Below, in pieces: positions 8,232 to 17,117 of a stretch of DNA of 32,402 nucleotides (within the stretch, counting starts at the first letter, position 1; each line of letters begins with the position of its first letter). The translations under genes and the position numbers were made by a program. Where the stretch lies: NCBI GenBank assembly GCA_934216185.1, contig CAKQBM010000002.1:1-32402 (forward strand). The letters are read 5' to 3'. The notes under the pieces were generated by a model. The model did no database searches, was not told where the DNA came from, and saw only the letters and a list, made by a program, of their open reading frames with translations. This DNA is from an uncultured Streptococcus sp. (GTDB lineage Bacteria > Bacillota > Bacilli > Lactobacillales > Streptococcaceae).

Positions 8232-8507
8232 ATGGCTAAGACAGTTAAAGGAAAAACACCGTCTGGTTTCAATTTTGAAATCAGCGAGCGACGTTTAAAT
8301 AACTACGAACTTCTCGAACTAATTGGGGAAGTAGATGAAGGAAATGGGCAAGCCTTTCCTAAAGTCCTTAAACTTCTTTTGGGAGATGAACAAGCTAAGG
8401 CTTTTAAAGATCATCTACGAGAAGAAGATGGTATTATCCCAACGGAAAAGATTTCAGACGAATTAAAATCTGTATTTGAAACTATTCGTGAAGTAAAAAA
8501 ATCGTAG
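8232..8507 (+). CDS. Tail assembly chaperone, upstream part (gpG-like)
   Basis: A 91-residue soluble protein, 'TPSGFNFEISERRLNNYELLELIGEVDEG' then a helical C-terminus, placed between the major tail protein and tape measure as lambda gpG is. It coats the tape measure during tail assembly. The last sense codons run into A AAA AAA (8495-8501), and the stop follows two codons later. A fraction of ribosomes is expected to slip -1 and continue into the next reading frame to make a fusion of about 224 residues. Confidence 0.85.
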   Translation: MAKTVKGKTPSGFNFEISERRLNNYELLELIGEVDEGNGQAFPKVLKLLLGDEQAKAFKDHLREEDGIIPTEKISDELKSVFETIREVKKS

Positions 8508-8548
8508 TCCTTGCACAGATGATAAGACAAGATGAAGATGCTCTTATC
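8495..8548 (+). other. Programmed -1 frameshift signal in the tail chaperone genes
   Basis: The heptamer A AAA AAA at 8495-8501 is in the right register (codons GTA AAA AAA) for tandem -1 slippage. The -1 frame is open from 8501 into the downstream gene with no stop. A possible stimulatory stem follows: GATAAGA at 8521-8527 pairs with TCTTATC at 8542-8548 (7 bp, 14-base loop). An alternative stem, CAGAT (8516-8520) with ATCTG (8546-8550), competes with it. Confidence 0.75.
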
Positions 8549-8905
8549 TGCGACCTTGCAGAAACTTATCGGATATACGACTATAGACAGCTACCTCTTT
8601 TACAGGTAGCTGTTTTTGCATATGGGTTAAGAGATGATTCCAGAATTAAAAAAATCATTTCAAACCAGACTGCCTCTTTAGATACGTTACTTTTTGCAAG
8701 CATGGTAGATAGGTTATCTCTTTCTTTATGGCTCCAGACTAAAGATGGTCAAAAAGGAGTAAATCGTCCTAAATCTATTGTTGACCAACTGACGAAACAG
8801 GATAAGGAAGAGAGAGACGAAAGAGAGTATCTTGTCTTTGAATCTGGTGAGGACTTTGAAAATTATCGTAAAAAATTACTAACTAAAATTGGAGGTGAGG
8901 AATAA
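8501..8905 (+). CDS. Tail assembly chaperone, frameshift extension (gpT-like)
   Basis: This frame encodes 'MIRQDEDALICDLAETYRIY', then a helical protein with 'LLQVAVFAYGLRDDSRI' and a charged C-terminus. This is the downstream half of the gpG-gpT tail chaperone pair of Gram-positive siphophages. The ATG at 8519 has no SD sequence. The frame is continuous with the end of the upstream gene if ribosomes slip at 8495-8501, so it is most likely made only as a gpGT fusion. The tape measure starts immediately after it. Confidence 0.82.
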   Translation: MVVLAQMIRQDEDALICDLAETYRIYDYRQLPLLQVAVFAYGLRDDSRIKKIISNQTASLDTLLFASMVDRLSLSLWLQTKDGQKGVNRPKSIVDQLTKQDKEERDEREYLVFESGEDFENYRKKLLTKIGGEE

Positions 8906-11713
8906 TTGGCAACAGAATTAGGTAAAGCCTATGTACAGATCATTCCGTCCGCAAAGGGAATTAGCGGAATGATTCAAAAAGAAATGGGTGGTGAAGTTGC
9001 TTCAGCTGGTGTTAGCGCAGGCGAATCCCTCGGTTCTAAAATGGTTGGTGCTATAAAAGCAGTAGTTGTAGCTGCTGGAATTGGTAAGGTAATTGGTTCA
9101 GCATTAAGTGAAGGGGCAGCTCTTCAACAATCTATTGGTGGTGTTGAAACCATTTTTAAAACATCAGCTGGAAAAGTGAGAGATTTCGCTGAAGAAGCAT
9201 ATAGGACTACAGGTTTGTCTGCAAATAAGTACATGGAAAATGTGACAGGATTTTCAGCAAGTTTGTTGGCTTCTCTTGGTGGTGATGTATCCCTAGCAGC
9301 TGATGTAGCTAACAGGGCAATGATTGATATGTCAGATAATGCTAATAAGATGGGGACATCAATGGATAGTATTCAGATGGCCTATCAAGGATTTGCCAAA
9401 CAGAACTACACTATGCTGGACAACTTGAAATTAGGTTATGGTGGTACTCAACAAGAAATGAAGCGCCTTATAGCAGACGCGGCAAGCTACAAGAAAGAGC
9501 AAGAAGAACTGAACGTTACTGTAAAAGATGGAGATATGTCGTTTGGTAATATTATTAATGCTATTTCTGTAGTTCAGAAAAAATTGGATATAACAGGAAC
9601 TACTGCCCTTGAAGCATCTAAAACATTTAGTGGTTCATTTGAAGCTATGAAAGCAGCTGCTCAAAACGTTCTCGGAAAGATTGCTATTGGAGAAAACGTT
9701 CTACCGTCTCTTAGAGCTTTACTTGATACAACATCAACATTTCTGTTTAACAATTTCTTACCGATGTTAGGGAATATATTTTCAGGACTTGGTATTGTAT
9801 TATCAGAAGGCGTGAGCAATGTAGTGTCTCAGTTTTTTGGAGAATCTATCGGAAATGCAGTAAATAGTCAACTATCGAGGGTAGTAGGAGTCTTTCAAAC
9901 TTTTTTTGATATGATTTTCGGATCCTTGAATAGGGAAGACAATATTGATATTTTGGAAGCTTTAGGTTTCTCTAGTGATGCTGCAGGTCAAATTGTCAAT
10001 ATTGCAGATAATATCCGTGAAACTTTTGTCAATATTGGTTCTGCAATCGGAGATATTTTAGGAATAGCAGGAGAATTTGTCAGCGAACTTTTAGGTATCG
10101 AAAGTGGTGAGCAGGGAGTAAATCTTCTTGGTACAGCTTTTGAATTGCTATCATCTGCTTTAAAAAATGTATCATCAGTTATTAAAGAAATCACTAATTT
10201 TTTTAAAGAGAATCAAGCAGCAGCTGATTTACTTAAAACAGCAATAGTTGCATTAGGTGTTGGAATACCAGTAGTCGAATTTGCGACATTCATAGCAGGT
10301 CTAGGAGGGATTCCTGGAATATTTGCAATCATTCAAACAGCTATTACAGGATTTGCAGCATCAGCTACAGCTGCTATTTCAGCAATTCCTATCGTAGGAT
10401 GGATTGCAGCAGCAGTTGCTGCACTAGCTTGGTTTTTCACGCAGACAGAAACAGGTAAATCAATCATTCAAGATTTTATGACTTGGTTGTCTAGTATTTG
10501 GGAATCAATTGCACCAGGACTAACTGAAGTTTGGAATAACATGGTTACCGCTGCAACCACTGCATGGAATGCTATGGTGGAATTTGTAACTCCAATCATT
10601 CAAGCAGTCGTTGATTTCATTAAATCAATTTGGAATGATGTTTATCAATGGTTTGATGAGAATCAAGCACTTATTCAGCAAGTTTTCTCTATATATTGGA
10701 ATGCGATTCAATCAAATATTCAGACGGTTTTGTCAGTGATTCAAGTTATCGTTGAGACATTTATGAATACATTTGGACCGTTCATAGAGTTAGCTTGGAA
10801 TAACATTTGTACTGTAGTTATTACAGTGTGGGAATTAATTAAAAATAGCATTCAAACGGCCATTGATGTTATCCAGGGAATTATTAAAGCTATAATGTTG
10901 GCTATTACTGGAGATTGGAGTGGCGCCTGGAATGAGATTAAGGGAGTTGGAGATACAATTTGGAATGGAATTGTAACAAATGCACAAATTATATTTAATG
11001 GATTCGTTCAAATTTTATCTAATACGTGGGACACAATTTCATCTGTTGCAAGTAATGCTTGGGAAACACTCAAATCGATAGTCCTTGGATTAATTGATGG
11101 TCTGGTATCCGGAGCACAGAGCGCATGGGATACCATGTCTAATGCTGTATCTACTCTCGTAAGCAATGTGACTGGATTCTTTGGTCAATTGTGGAATATT
11201 GACTTGGGTGCAGCTGGGCAAGCAATTATGGACGGATTTCTAGGTGGTTTAAAAGCCGCATGGGGAGCGGTTCAAGATTTCGTTGGCGGAATCGCTGGAT
11301 GGATTGCTGAACATAAAGGGCCTATTGAGTATGACCGTAAGCTCTTGATCCCGGCTGGTAATGCAATTATGCAAGGTTTAGATAGAGGATTGCAAGATAG
11401 ATTCAGAGATGTAAAAAACACCGTTGGAAGTATGGCTGGAGAAATTTCTGATGTTTTTTCAGGAGATAACCTAGATCTAAATTCGACTTCATCTGTTTCA
11501 AAAAATCTTGAAGCACAGTTATCTATGCCATCTGCTCAGCTTGAAGTAAAAGAGGATAAAACAGTGTCTGAGATAGCGATTCTGAGATCAAGTATGGAAA
11601 ATATCCTTACTGCTATCCTCGAAAAACCAACAGATACTTACCTAGACGGTGAGAAAATCTCATTGAATAGCTATCAAAGACAAGGCGCATTCTTTGCAAG
11701 GGAGGGTATTTAA
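8906..11713 (+). CDS. Tail tape measure protein
   Basis: A 935-residue protein whose length sets tail length and which enters the host envelope at ejection. The N-terminus 'ATELGKAYVQIIPSAKGISGMIQKEMG' is typical of streptococcal tape measures. Residues about 430-510 are hydrophobic and glycine-rich with two membrane-like segments ('GIPVVEFATFIAGLGGIPGI'; 'AIPIVGWIAAAVAALAWFF'). After that, Trp recurs at regular intervals over residues 510-780, as in tape-measure repeats. It starts with TTG and GGAGGTGAGG just upstream. By the usual rule of about 1.5 angstrom per residue it suggests a tail near 140 nm. Confidence 0.95.
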   Translation: MATELGKAYVQIIPSAKGISGMIQKEMGGEVASAGVSAGESLGSKMVGAIKAVVVAAGIGKVIGSALSEGAALQQSIGGVETIFKTSAGKVRDFAEEAYRTTGLSANKYMENVTGFSASLLASLGGDVSLAADVANRAMIDMSDNANKMGTSMDSIQMAYQGFAKQNYTMLDNLKLGYGGTQQEMKRLIADAASYKKEQEELNVTVKDGDMSFGNIINAISVVQKKLDITGTTALEASKTFSGSFEAMKAAAQNVLGKIAIGENVLPSLRALLDTTSTFLFNNFLPMLGNIFSGLGIVLSEGVSNVVSQFFGESIGNAVNSQLSRVVGVFQTFFDMIFGSLNREDNIDILEALGFSSDAAGQIVNIADNIRETFVNIGSAIGDILGIAGEFVSELLGIESGEQGVNLLGTAFELLSSALKNVSSVIKEITNFFKENQAAADLLKTAIVALGVGIPVVEFATFIAGLGGIPGIFAIIQTAITGFAASATAAISAIPIVGWIAAAVAALAWFFTQTETGKSIIQDFMTWLSSIWESIAPGLTEVWNNMVTAATTAWNAMVEFVTPIIQAVVDFIKSIWNDVYQWFDENQALIQQVFSIYWNAIQSNIQTVLSVIQVIVETFMNTFGPFIELAWNNICTVVITVWELIKNSIQTAIDVIQGIIKAIMLAITGDWSGAWNEIKGVGDTIWNGIVTNAQIIFNGFVQILSNTWDTISSVASNAWETLKSIVLGLIDGLVSGAQSAWDTMSNAVSTLVSNVTGFFGQLWNIDLGAAGQAIMDGFLGGLKAAWGAVQDFVGGIAGWIAEHKGPIEYDRKLLIPAGNAIMQGLDRGLQDRFRDVKNTVGSMAGEISDVFSGDNLDLNSTSSVSKNLEAQLSMPSAQLEVKEDKTVSEIAILRSSMENILTAILEKPTDTYLDGEKISLNSYQRQGAFFAREGI

Positions 11714-12408
11714 TGGATTTTATGATTATAAATGGATTTAATACATCTACCATCCCAAATTGTTATGTTGTCGATTTTGGTGAAGTATCAGGAGCAGAAC
11801 CAAGAGGTGAAGTAGCTTCGCTTCATGGAGTAAATGGTTCATATCGTATACTAGATGGTTCTTATAATAGTTATGAAAGAACCTTTAAGTTCTACATTAA
11901 AAAATTAACCGATATTTCGGTTATAGTGGATAAATTTCAATCGAATGATAATATCCTTGAATTTAGTTATCATCCTGAATCGGTGTTTTACGCAAACTTC
12001 TTGACAGCAACTTACAAACCTAACGGAAACCATGCATGGGAACTTACTATTAAGTTGACGATGCAACCATTCAGGTATCCAAAGAGTGTTGCACCAGTTG
12101 TATTAACAAGCGCTGGAACGATTGACAATATTGGTACAGTCTATTCGGAACCTGTCCTTGAAATTGAAGGTGACGGAGATGTTTCAATCACTATTGGCAA
12201 TAAGACAATGTATCTTTCTCTAAAAAATAAAGCAACCGTAGACTGTCGACAGGGAAGACAAAATATCTATAATGCAACAGGAGCGATACAAAATACTCTC
12301 AGAAAGCGTGGTAGCTTCTTTAAAATCCCTATTGGTCGCAGTGGTGTGACATTTACAGGAAATGTACGTAAGGTGACTATTCGTCCGAATTGGAGGTATA
12401 AAGTATGA
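11713..12408 (+). CDS. Distal tail protein (Dit)
   Basis: A 231-residue baseplate hub ring protein that joins tail tube to tail tip. 'GEVSGAEPRGEVASLHGVNGSYRILDGSY' and 'ERTFKFYIKKLTDISVIVDKF' in the N-terminal third are typical of Dit N-domains. The C-terminal half is a beta sandwich. The length is near the minimal Dit size, so no inserted carbohydrate-binding module is present. Its ATG overlaps the tape-measure stop in the sequence TAATG, and it overlaps the next gene by 4 bases. Confidence 0.88.
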   Translation: MDFMIINGFNTSTIPNCYVVDFGEVSGAEPRGEVASLHGVNGSYRILDGSYNSYERTFKFYIKKLTDISVIVDKFQSNDNILEFSYHPESVFYANFLTATYKPNGNHAWELTIKLTMQPFRYPKSVAPVVLTSAGTIDNIGTVYSEPVLEIEGDGDVSITIGNKTMYLSLKNKATVDCRQGRQNIYNATGAIQNTLRKRGSFFKIPIGRSGVTFTGNVRKVTIRPNWRYKV

Positions 12409-15400
12409 TTTATTTATCAGATGGAAACACACCTCTCAATGCAGCCTACGATGATAATATCACACAAGAAGCAAATAGCACCTATCAATTAACCTTTCGA
12501 TTTCCGACTAACAACATCTTATGGCAGAGGTTAAGAGAGGAAACATTCCTGACAGCTGATGATCTACATGGTGAGCAAGACTTTGTGATTTTCGAGGTTG
12601 AAAAACACCATGGATATATTCAAGTCTATGCTAATCAGGTCATGACTCTACTAAATAATTATGTGATTGGTCCACTTGCTCTTGATCGCGTATCAGGTTC
12701 AACTGCTTTAAGTCAATTTGCTGGAAGTATCACTAGAGAAAATCCATTTTCTTTTTTCTCTGATATTGATGATCGCCATACTTTTAATACAGACAGCATT
12801 AATGCAATGGCTGCACTTACAAAAGATAAGCATTCAATTTTAGGACAATGGGGCGGAGACTTAGTTCGTCATGGATACCAAGTACGGCTTTTAAAAAATG
12901 GCGGTTCAGAAAATGAATCGCTTTTTATGTACCAAAAAAATCTTTCAAACTACAAACAGAAGACATCAACCAAATCATTAAAAACTAGAATCACTTTTAA
13001 AAAAACAATTAAGGGTTCAAGCGAAAATAATGATGAACGTAAAATTGCAGTTGTTGTCGATAGTCCACTAATCAATAAATACAGTCAGATTTATGAGGAT
13101 GTTGTAGAAGTCAATGACCAAGATGTTAAGGATGAAGCGAGTCTTAGAGAATATGGCAAGCAGTATTTTAGGACATGCCTATGCGATTTGATGGAAGATA
13201 ACATTGAAATTGATGTTGTGGGTCAGAGTGATGTTCCTGTTCAGATATTTGACGTTGTATGTGTCTACCATGAGACATTCGACTTAGACGTGCGAAAGAA
13301 AATCACTAAATACAACTACTCACCAATGGCTAAAAAATTGAAGTCTATTGGTTTCGGTCAGTTTCAATCAGGCTTAGCAAGTGCAATCGGTAATGCGGTA
13401 AGTGATGCTGTTAAGAATGAAACTCAACACTTAGACGGGATTTTTGAAGAAAAGTTAGCTAAAGAAATCCAAAATGCTGATCTTGCTTTTGACCGAAAAA
13501 AAGAAGAATTAACGAATCAATTCACAGATGAAGTGAACGCCATCAAAGCAAAAGCAGAAGAAAACAAGCAAGCGTTATCTGATGAAATCAACAGACGATT
13601 TCACGATTTCAGCCCCGCTGGTTTTGAAGAAGCTAAAGCCAAGGCAGAAGAAGCCTTGAGAAAAGCCGGAGCGATACCAGAGTTACAAGATAGATTTGAA
13701 AGTCTTGACCGTGAGCAAAATAGCCAAGGAACTCAACTGTACCAAATGTCAAACGAATTCCAGCGCGTCAAGGAAACAGCTCAACTCTATGAGAGAATTC
13801 TTGGAAATACACAAAACGGTATTTCTGACAACATTTCTCGCATGGTAATGACTAACCAAGTATTTCAAACAGAGGTTGGCAAGTATTCCACTCAAGGTGG
13901 ACCGAATTTGCTCCGAAACTCACGAGCAGATGACGGGTTGAAGTATTGGAATGGTGCCCCGAATGAATTTCATTTTAGAGAACACGAATTTTACATGAAC
14001 GGTCAAAAGCGTATGTTCTTGTTGGATAGCGGCGCACTTGTATATAGTCAGCGGTTTATATTTAAGCGCAACACGGACTATATCCTCAATCTGATAGCTT
14101 TTGACGCAAACACGGAAAGGGTTCGTATAACCTTGCGAAAACGCAAGAAGGACTCAAGCAATCCAGATTATGACGAGGTTCAGACCATTTTCAACAAAAC
14201 AGGAACACCCGCTTTTAGTTCAGAGAGGGCCGTTAAACGCTCTTTCAAATTCAATACAGGTGATTTCGATAACGGTTATCTGGTATTTCAATACTTTGGC
14301 AATCCAACCGGTTGGTCTGGTATGTTCATGACTGAACTTGATTTTTACGAGGGGTCAAATGACCGCAAATGGCAGCCAGCGCCTGAAGATAGCGTAGAGC
14401 CGATTGAAGCAGTCAAAACGAAAGTAACACAACTTGCTGGGTCTTGGGCAGTGCAAAATCTAACCAATGCCGGTTCGATTGCTTCGCAAATCAATACGAA
14501 TGCTAATAACATTCTGATTGAAGCGAGTAAAATCCGACTAAAAGGTCGAACACTTGCAGATGAGATTACAGCGATTGACGGGTATTTCAAACGTCTATTT
14601 GTCGGTGAAGGTAATTTTGCTACGTTGAATACGGATGTTCTACGTTCAAATTCGATTGCAGGTGATAAGTTAGCAGTTGACCAGGCTCTTATTGACAAAC
14701 TTGTAGCAAGTGATGTGTTCACTAATACACTATCAGCCAAAAATGCTTTTATCAACAGGCTACGATCAACGATTGTAAGTGCAACCTTGCTTGAAGGTTA
14801 TAAAGGTAAAATCGGTGGCTTCCAAATTGGTACACACGAAAAAGACCCTAATTCATATTGGTTTACTGGTTTGAACCAATTCCAAGTTGGTATGGGTAGT
14901 GGTAATGGTAAATGGGGTCAAACCGCTCTTTGGGTTAACTGGGGAAATAATTGGAATAGCCCTGGTGACACTGCTTGGTATGTCAAAAACAACGGAGAGA
15001 TGTACTGCTATAATCAAGCTCATTTTTGGAATACGCCAATTATTCACGGAAATTTGAAAGTCAGTGGAAATATTTATTATATAACGGACGATAATACGAA
15101 GCAAGGTGGGTATTGGATACACTCGCCATCTTTTAAACGTATTCAAGAAAACGCAGGATATATCTATCTGTATCATTTTGACGATTCGTATGTATGGATA
15201 CCCATCAATAAAGAAGTCTCTGACCGCCGTTTCAAAACTAACATTAAAGACAGTCAAGTATCTGGTCTTGATGTTATCGAGAGCCTTAAAACCTACTCTT
15301 ATCGTAAGGAATACGATGAGAAAATAGAGGATATCTCATGTGGTATCATGGCTCAAGATGTTCAGAAATATGCCCCTGAAGCATTTTTTGAAAATCCAGA

Positions 15401-15500
15401 TGGAGCCTATTCATATAACACTTTCGTGCTCGTACCTTATTTAATTAAGGCTATTCAGGAATTGAACCAAAAAGTAGAAAGGTTGGAAACAACAACATGA
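12405..15500 (+). CDS. Tail-associated protein (Tal-like) with C-terminal S74 chaperone
   Basis: A 1031-residue tail tip protein. Residues 1-330 resemble the gp27-like Tal/prophage-endopeptidase tail domain that forms the trimer under Dit. Residues about 345-430 are coiled coil. The middle is beta-rich and probably includes a carbohydrate-binding module ('GPNLLRNSRADDGLKYWNG'). The last 93 residues are a peptidase S74 intramolecular chaperone, with catalytic-type Ser939 and Lys944 in 'SDRRFK'. S74 domains trimerise the fibre and then cut themselves off before the Ser. Cleavage would leave a 938-residue mature protein and a 93-residue chaperone. It overlaps its neighbours by 4 bases on each side. 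Confidence 0.88.
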   Translation: MIYLSDGNTPLNAAYDDNITQEANSTYQLTFRFPTNNILWQRLREETFLTADDLHGEQDFVIFEVEKHHGYIQVYANQVMTLLNNYVIGPLALDRVSGSTALSQFAGSITRENPFSFFSDIDDRHTFNTDSINAMAALTKDKHSILGQWGGDLVRHGYQVRLLKNGGSENESLFMYQKNLSNYKQKTSTKSLKTRITFKKTIKGSSENNDERKIAVVVDSPLINKYSQIYEDVVEVNDQDVKDEASLREYGKQYFRTCLCDLMEDNIEIDVVGQSDVPVQIFDVVCVYHETFDLDVRKKITKYNYSPMAKKLKSIGFGQFQSGLASAIGNAVSDAVKNETQHLDGIFEEKLAKEIQNADLAFDRKKEELTNQFTDEVNAIKAKAEENKQALSDEINRRFHDFSPAGFEEAKAKAEEALRKAGAIPELQDRFESLDREQNSQGTQLYQMSNEFQRVKETAQLYERILGNTQNGISDNISRMVMTNQVFQTEVGKYSTQGGPNLLRNSRADDGLKYWNGAPNEFHFREHEFYMNGQKRMFLLDSGALVYSQRFIFKRNTDYILNLIAFDANTERVRITLRKRKKDSSNPDYDEVQTIFNKTGTPAFSSERAVKRSFKFNTGDFDNGYLVFQYFGNPTGWSGMFMTELDFYEGSNDRKWQPAPEDSVEPIEAVKTKVTQLAGSWAVQNLTNAGSIASQINTNANNILIEASKIRLKGRTLADEITAIDGYFKRLFVGEGNFATLNTDVLRSNSIAGDKLAVDQALIDKLVASDVFTNTLSAKNAFINRLRSTIVSATLLEGYKGKIGGFQIGTHEKDPNSYWFTGLNQFQVGMGSGNGKWGQTALWVNWGNNWNSPGDTAWYVKNNGEMYCYNQAHFWNTPIIHGNLKVSGNIYYITDDNTKQGGYWIHSPSFKRIQENAGYIYLYHFDDSYVWIPINKEVSDRRFKTNIKDSQVSGLDVIESLKTYSYRKEYDEKIEDISCGIMAQDVQKYAPEAFFENPDGAYSYNTFVLVPYLIKAIQELNQKVERLETTT

Positions 15501-15709
15501 ACGAACAAGACAAGCAGATTAGTAGTCTCACGATTAAATCATTGAGCGAGAGAATCAGCAATGAGGCTACTCAATCAGCAACGCTAGAAGCTCTATACAC
15601 AGTTACAGCTATGGAACTTGAGCAAATGAAACGAATCATCGAATCCGATGAAGAACTTAAAGCAAAATTTGAAGAAGTGAAAGGACAAACAACAAATGAC
15701 AGTAAATAA
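15497..15709 (+). CDS. Small helical tail-region protein, unknown function
   Basis: A 70-residue, charged, wholly helical protein ('LTIKSLSERISNEATQSATLEALYTV', 'ELEQMKRIIESDEELKAKFEEVKG'). I do not recognise a family. It overlaps both neighbours (4 and 14 bases), so it is a translated member of the tail-lysis operon. Small proteins of this size are common between tail fibre and holin genes in streptococcal phages. Confidence 0.75.
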   Translation: MNEQDKQISSLTIKSLSERISNEATQSATLEALYTVTAMELEQMKRIIESDEELKAKFEEVKGQTTNDSK

Positions 15710-16340
15710 TTATACTTTAGCAAACAAACCTTATACTCGCGGGCTTGGTGACAACGTTATGACCGTGGTTGAAATCAAGCTGGCAGACGGTAACCGCTAT
15801 AGCTCAAATCTTCGTGAGTTAGCGGGCGACCGCACCAATGAAACGGAAGACGTACTTATTCAAGCGGTATTGGATATTTTACGTGCGGAATTAGATCCAG
15901 GTTCAGCAATTGTCCAAGCTAAATCTAAAATTGAGCAAGCTGAACAGAAACTCACTCAAACCGAAAACAAACAGAATGAACTACTTGAAATCACTGAGAA
16001 AATCAATAAAGTAGTTCGCGTTATGGCTCAAGACTCAATTATGGGTGAAAAAATCGCCTACGGAACTACTTATAAGGAACTTGTAGAACTCTTCCCGCTT
16101 GTTGAAAACGGCAAGAGTTATTCCCCAGGCTCAATGTTTGCGATTGAAGATCCAGAGCATACCGAACTTAATGGTGAAGGGAAACGCATCTTGATTCAGA
16201 CTAACCAACAATTTATCTACCAGGGCGAAACAGTCAAACAGCTTGAAGGTTCACCATCTCAAAATGGCATTCTTGCTGTTTGGAAATTTGGATTGCCTAA
16301 AGCAGAAACGACTGCTACACCTGCGCCTACTGCTAATTAG
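15696..16340 (+). CDS. DUF1366-like phage structural protein
   Basis: A 214-residue protein. The N-terminal beta segment 'DNVMTVVEIKLADGNRYSSNLRELAGDRTNETEDVLIQAVLDILRAELDP' is characteristic of the DUF1366 family of streptococcal phages. Residues 69-110 form a helix/coiled coil, followed by a beta-rich C-terminus and a low-complexity Thr/Ala/Pro tail. It lies between the tail fibre gene and the holins. It is probably a minor baseplate or tail accessory protein; the function is unproven. Confidence 0.78.
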   Translation: MTVNNYTLANKPYTRGLGDNVMTVVEIKLADGNRYSSNLRELAGDRTNETEDVLIQAVLDILRAELDPGSAIVQAKSKIEQAEQKLTQTENKQNELLEITEKINKVVRVMAQDSIMGEKIAYGTTYKELVELFPLVENGKSYSPGSMFAIEDPEHTELNGEGKRILIQTNQQFIYQGETVKQLEGSPSQNGILAVWKFGLPKAETTATPAPTAN

Positions 16341-16352
16341 TAGGAGGTGTTT

Positions 16353-16805
16353 ATGCAAGATTTAGCATTTAGCGAATTGCTTGAGCACTTGAAAAATCTT
16401 TCATACAGTCCTTACATTCATTTCTTTTTCTGGTTGATGGTATTAGATATCGTGACGGGATATATCAAGGCATTCAAGACTAAGCGATTTGATAGCAAGG
16501 TGGGCACAATGGGATTGATTAGGCATTTCATTGTGTTCGTTGTTATCTTGCTGGTGGCTATGTATGCCCGTTCGCTTGGTTTCCGTAGCTTTGGGATTGC
16601 TTGGACCATGTTCTTCTCTTTCAATTATCTGTTTTCGGTGATTGAAAATTGGGAAATGATAGGTCTAGCTTTCCCAGAAGTGTTGAAGCCTTATATCAAT
16701 CAAATCAAGAAAGACAATGCAAGAAAACTAGGTCAGTTTTTAATCAATATTGACCAGAAAGACAAAGTTGAACTAGAAATCAAAGAGGAGAATGATGATG
16801 AATAA
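16353..16805 (+). CDS. Holin (Cph1/TcdE-type, phage_holin_4)
   Basis: A 150-residue membrane protein. Hydrophobic segments at about residues 22-40 ('IHFFFWLMVLDIVTGYIKAF'), 55-75 ('IRHFIVFVVILLVAMYA') and 78-98 fit the three-helix holin_4 family, with the conserved 'DIVTGYIKAFK' motif after helix 1 and a charged cytoplasmic tail. It opens the membrane for endolysin release. ATG at 16353 has AGGAGG five bases upstream. It overlaps the second holin gene by 8 bases. Confidence 0.88.
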   Translation: MQDLAFSELLEHLKNLSYSPYIHFFFWLMVLDIVTGYIKAFKTKRFDSKVGTMGLIRHFIVFVVILLVAMYARSLGFRSFGIAWTMFFSFNYLFSVIENWEMIGLAFPEVLKPYINQIKKDNARKLGQFLINIDQKDKVELEIKEENDDE

Positions 16806-17061
16806 AATTAACTGGTCCGTGCGACTTAAAAACAAAAACTTTTGGCTTGCTTTAGTCCCAGCTCTGGCACTACTTGCGCAAGCATTTGCGAATATTTTCA
16901 ATCTTACTTTGGAATTCGGCGATACAGTCGATAAAATCCTAGTGTTTATCAATGTTTTGTTTGCGTTTCTCGTTTTGGTTGGTGTTGTTAACGATCCGAC
17001 AACTTCAGGGTTTTCAGACAGTGAACGAGCATTGACCTATACTGAACCAAGCGAAGATTAA
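16798..17061 (+). CDS. Second holin (phi-LC3 type)
   Basis: An 87-residue protein. 'INWSVRLKNKNFWLALVPALALLAQ' gives the first membrane segment, and 'ILVFINVLFAFLVLVGVVNDPTT' the second, ending in the 'GVVNDPTTSGFSDSERALTY' motif that marks phi-LC3-type holins. Three ATGs lie in tandem (16792, 16795, 16798). The third has the best spacing (seven bases) from GAGGAG at 16785-16790. Two different holins in a row are common in pneumococcal-type phages. The two may act as holin and antiholin, or together. Confidence 0.9.
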   Translation: MNKINWSVRLKNKNFWLALVPALALLAQAFANIFNLTLEFGDTVDKILVFINVLFAFLVLVGVVNDPTTSGFSDSERALTYTEPSED

Positions 17062-17068
17062 CAGGTTT

Positions 17069-17097
17069 GAGAACCCTTTTGGGTTCTCTTTCTTTTT
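17069..17097 (+). terminator. Strong intrinsic terminator after the holins
   Basis: A perfect 8-bp stem (GAGAACCC 17069-17076 with GGGTTCTC 17081-17088) with a TTTT loop, then TTTCTTTTT. It starts eight bases after the holin stop, inside what is otherwise one late operon, and would reduce transcription into the fibre and endolysin genes. Confidence 0.85.
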
Positions 17098-17117
17098 AAA
17101 AAGAAAGGAGGTAGCAC

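Noticed and set aside
14345..15257. Two long reading frames (136 and 134 codons) antisense to the tail-tip gene
   Set aside because: They have no ribosome sites or promoters, no recognisable protein pattern, and lie wholly inside a well-supported coding region on the other strand.
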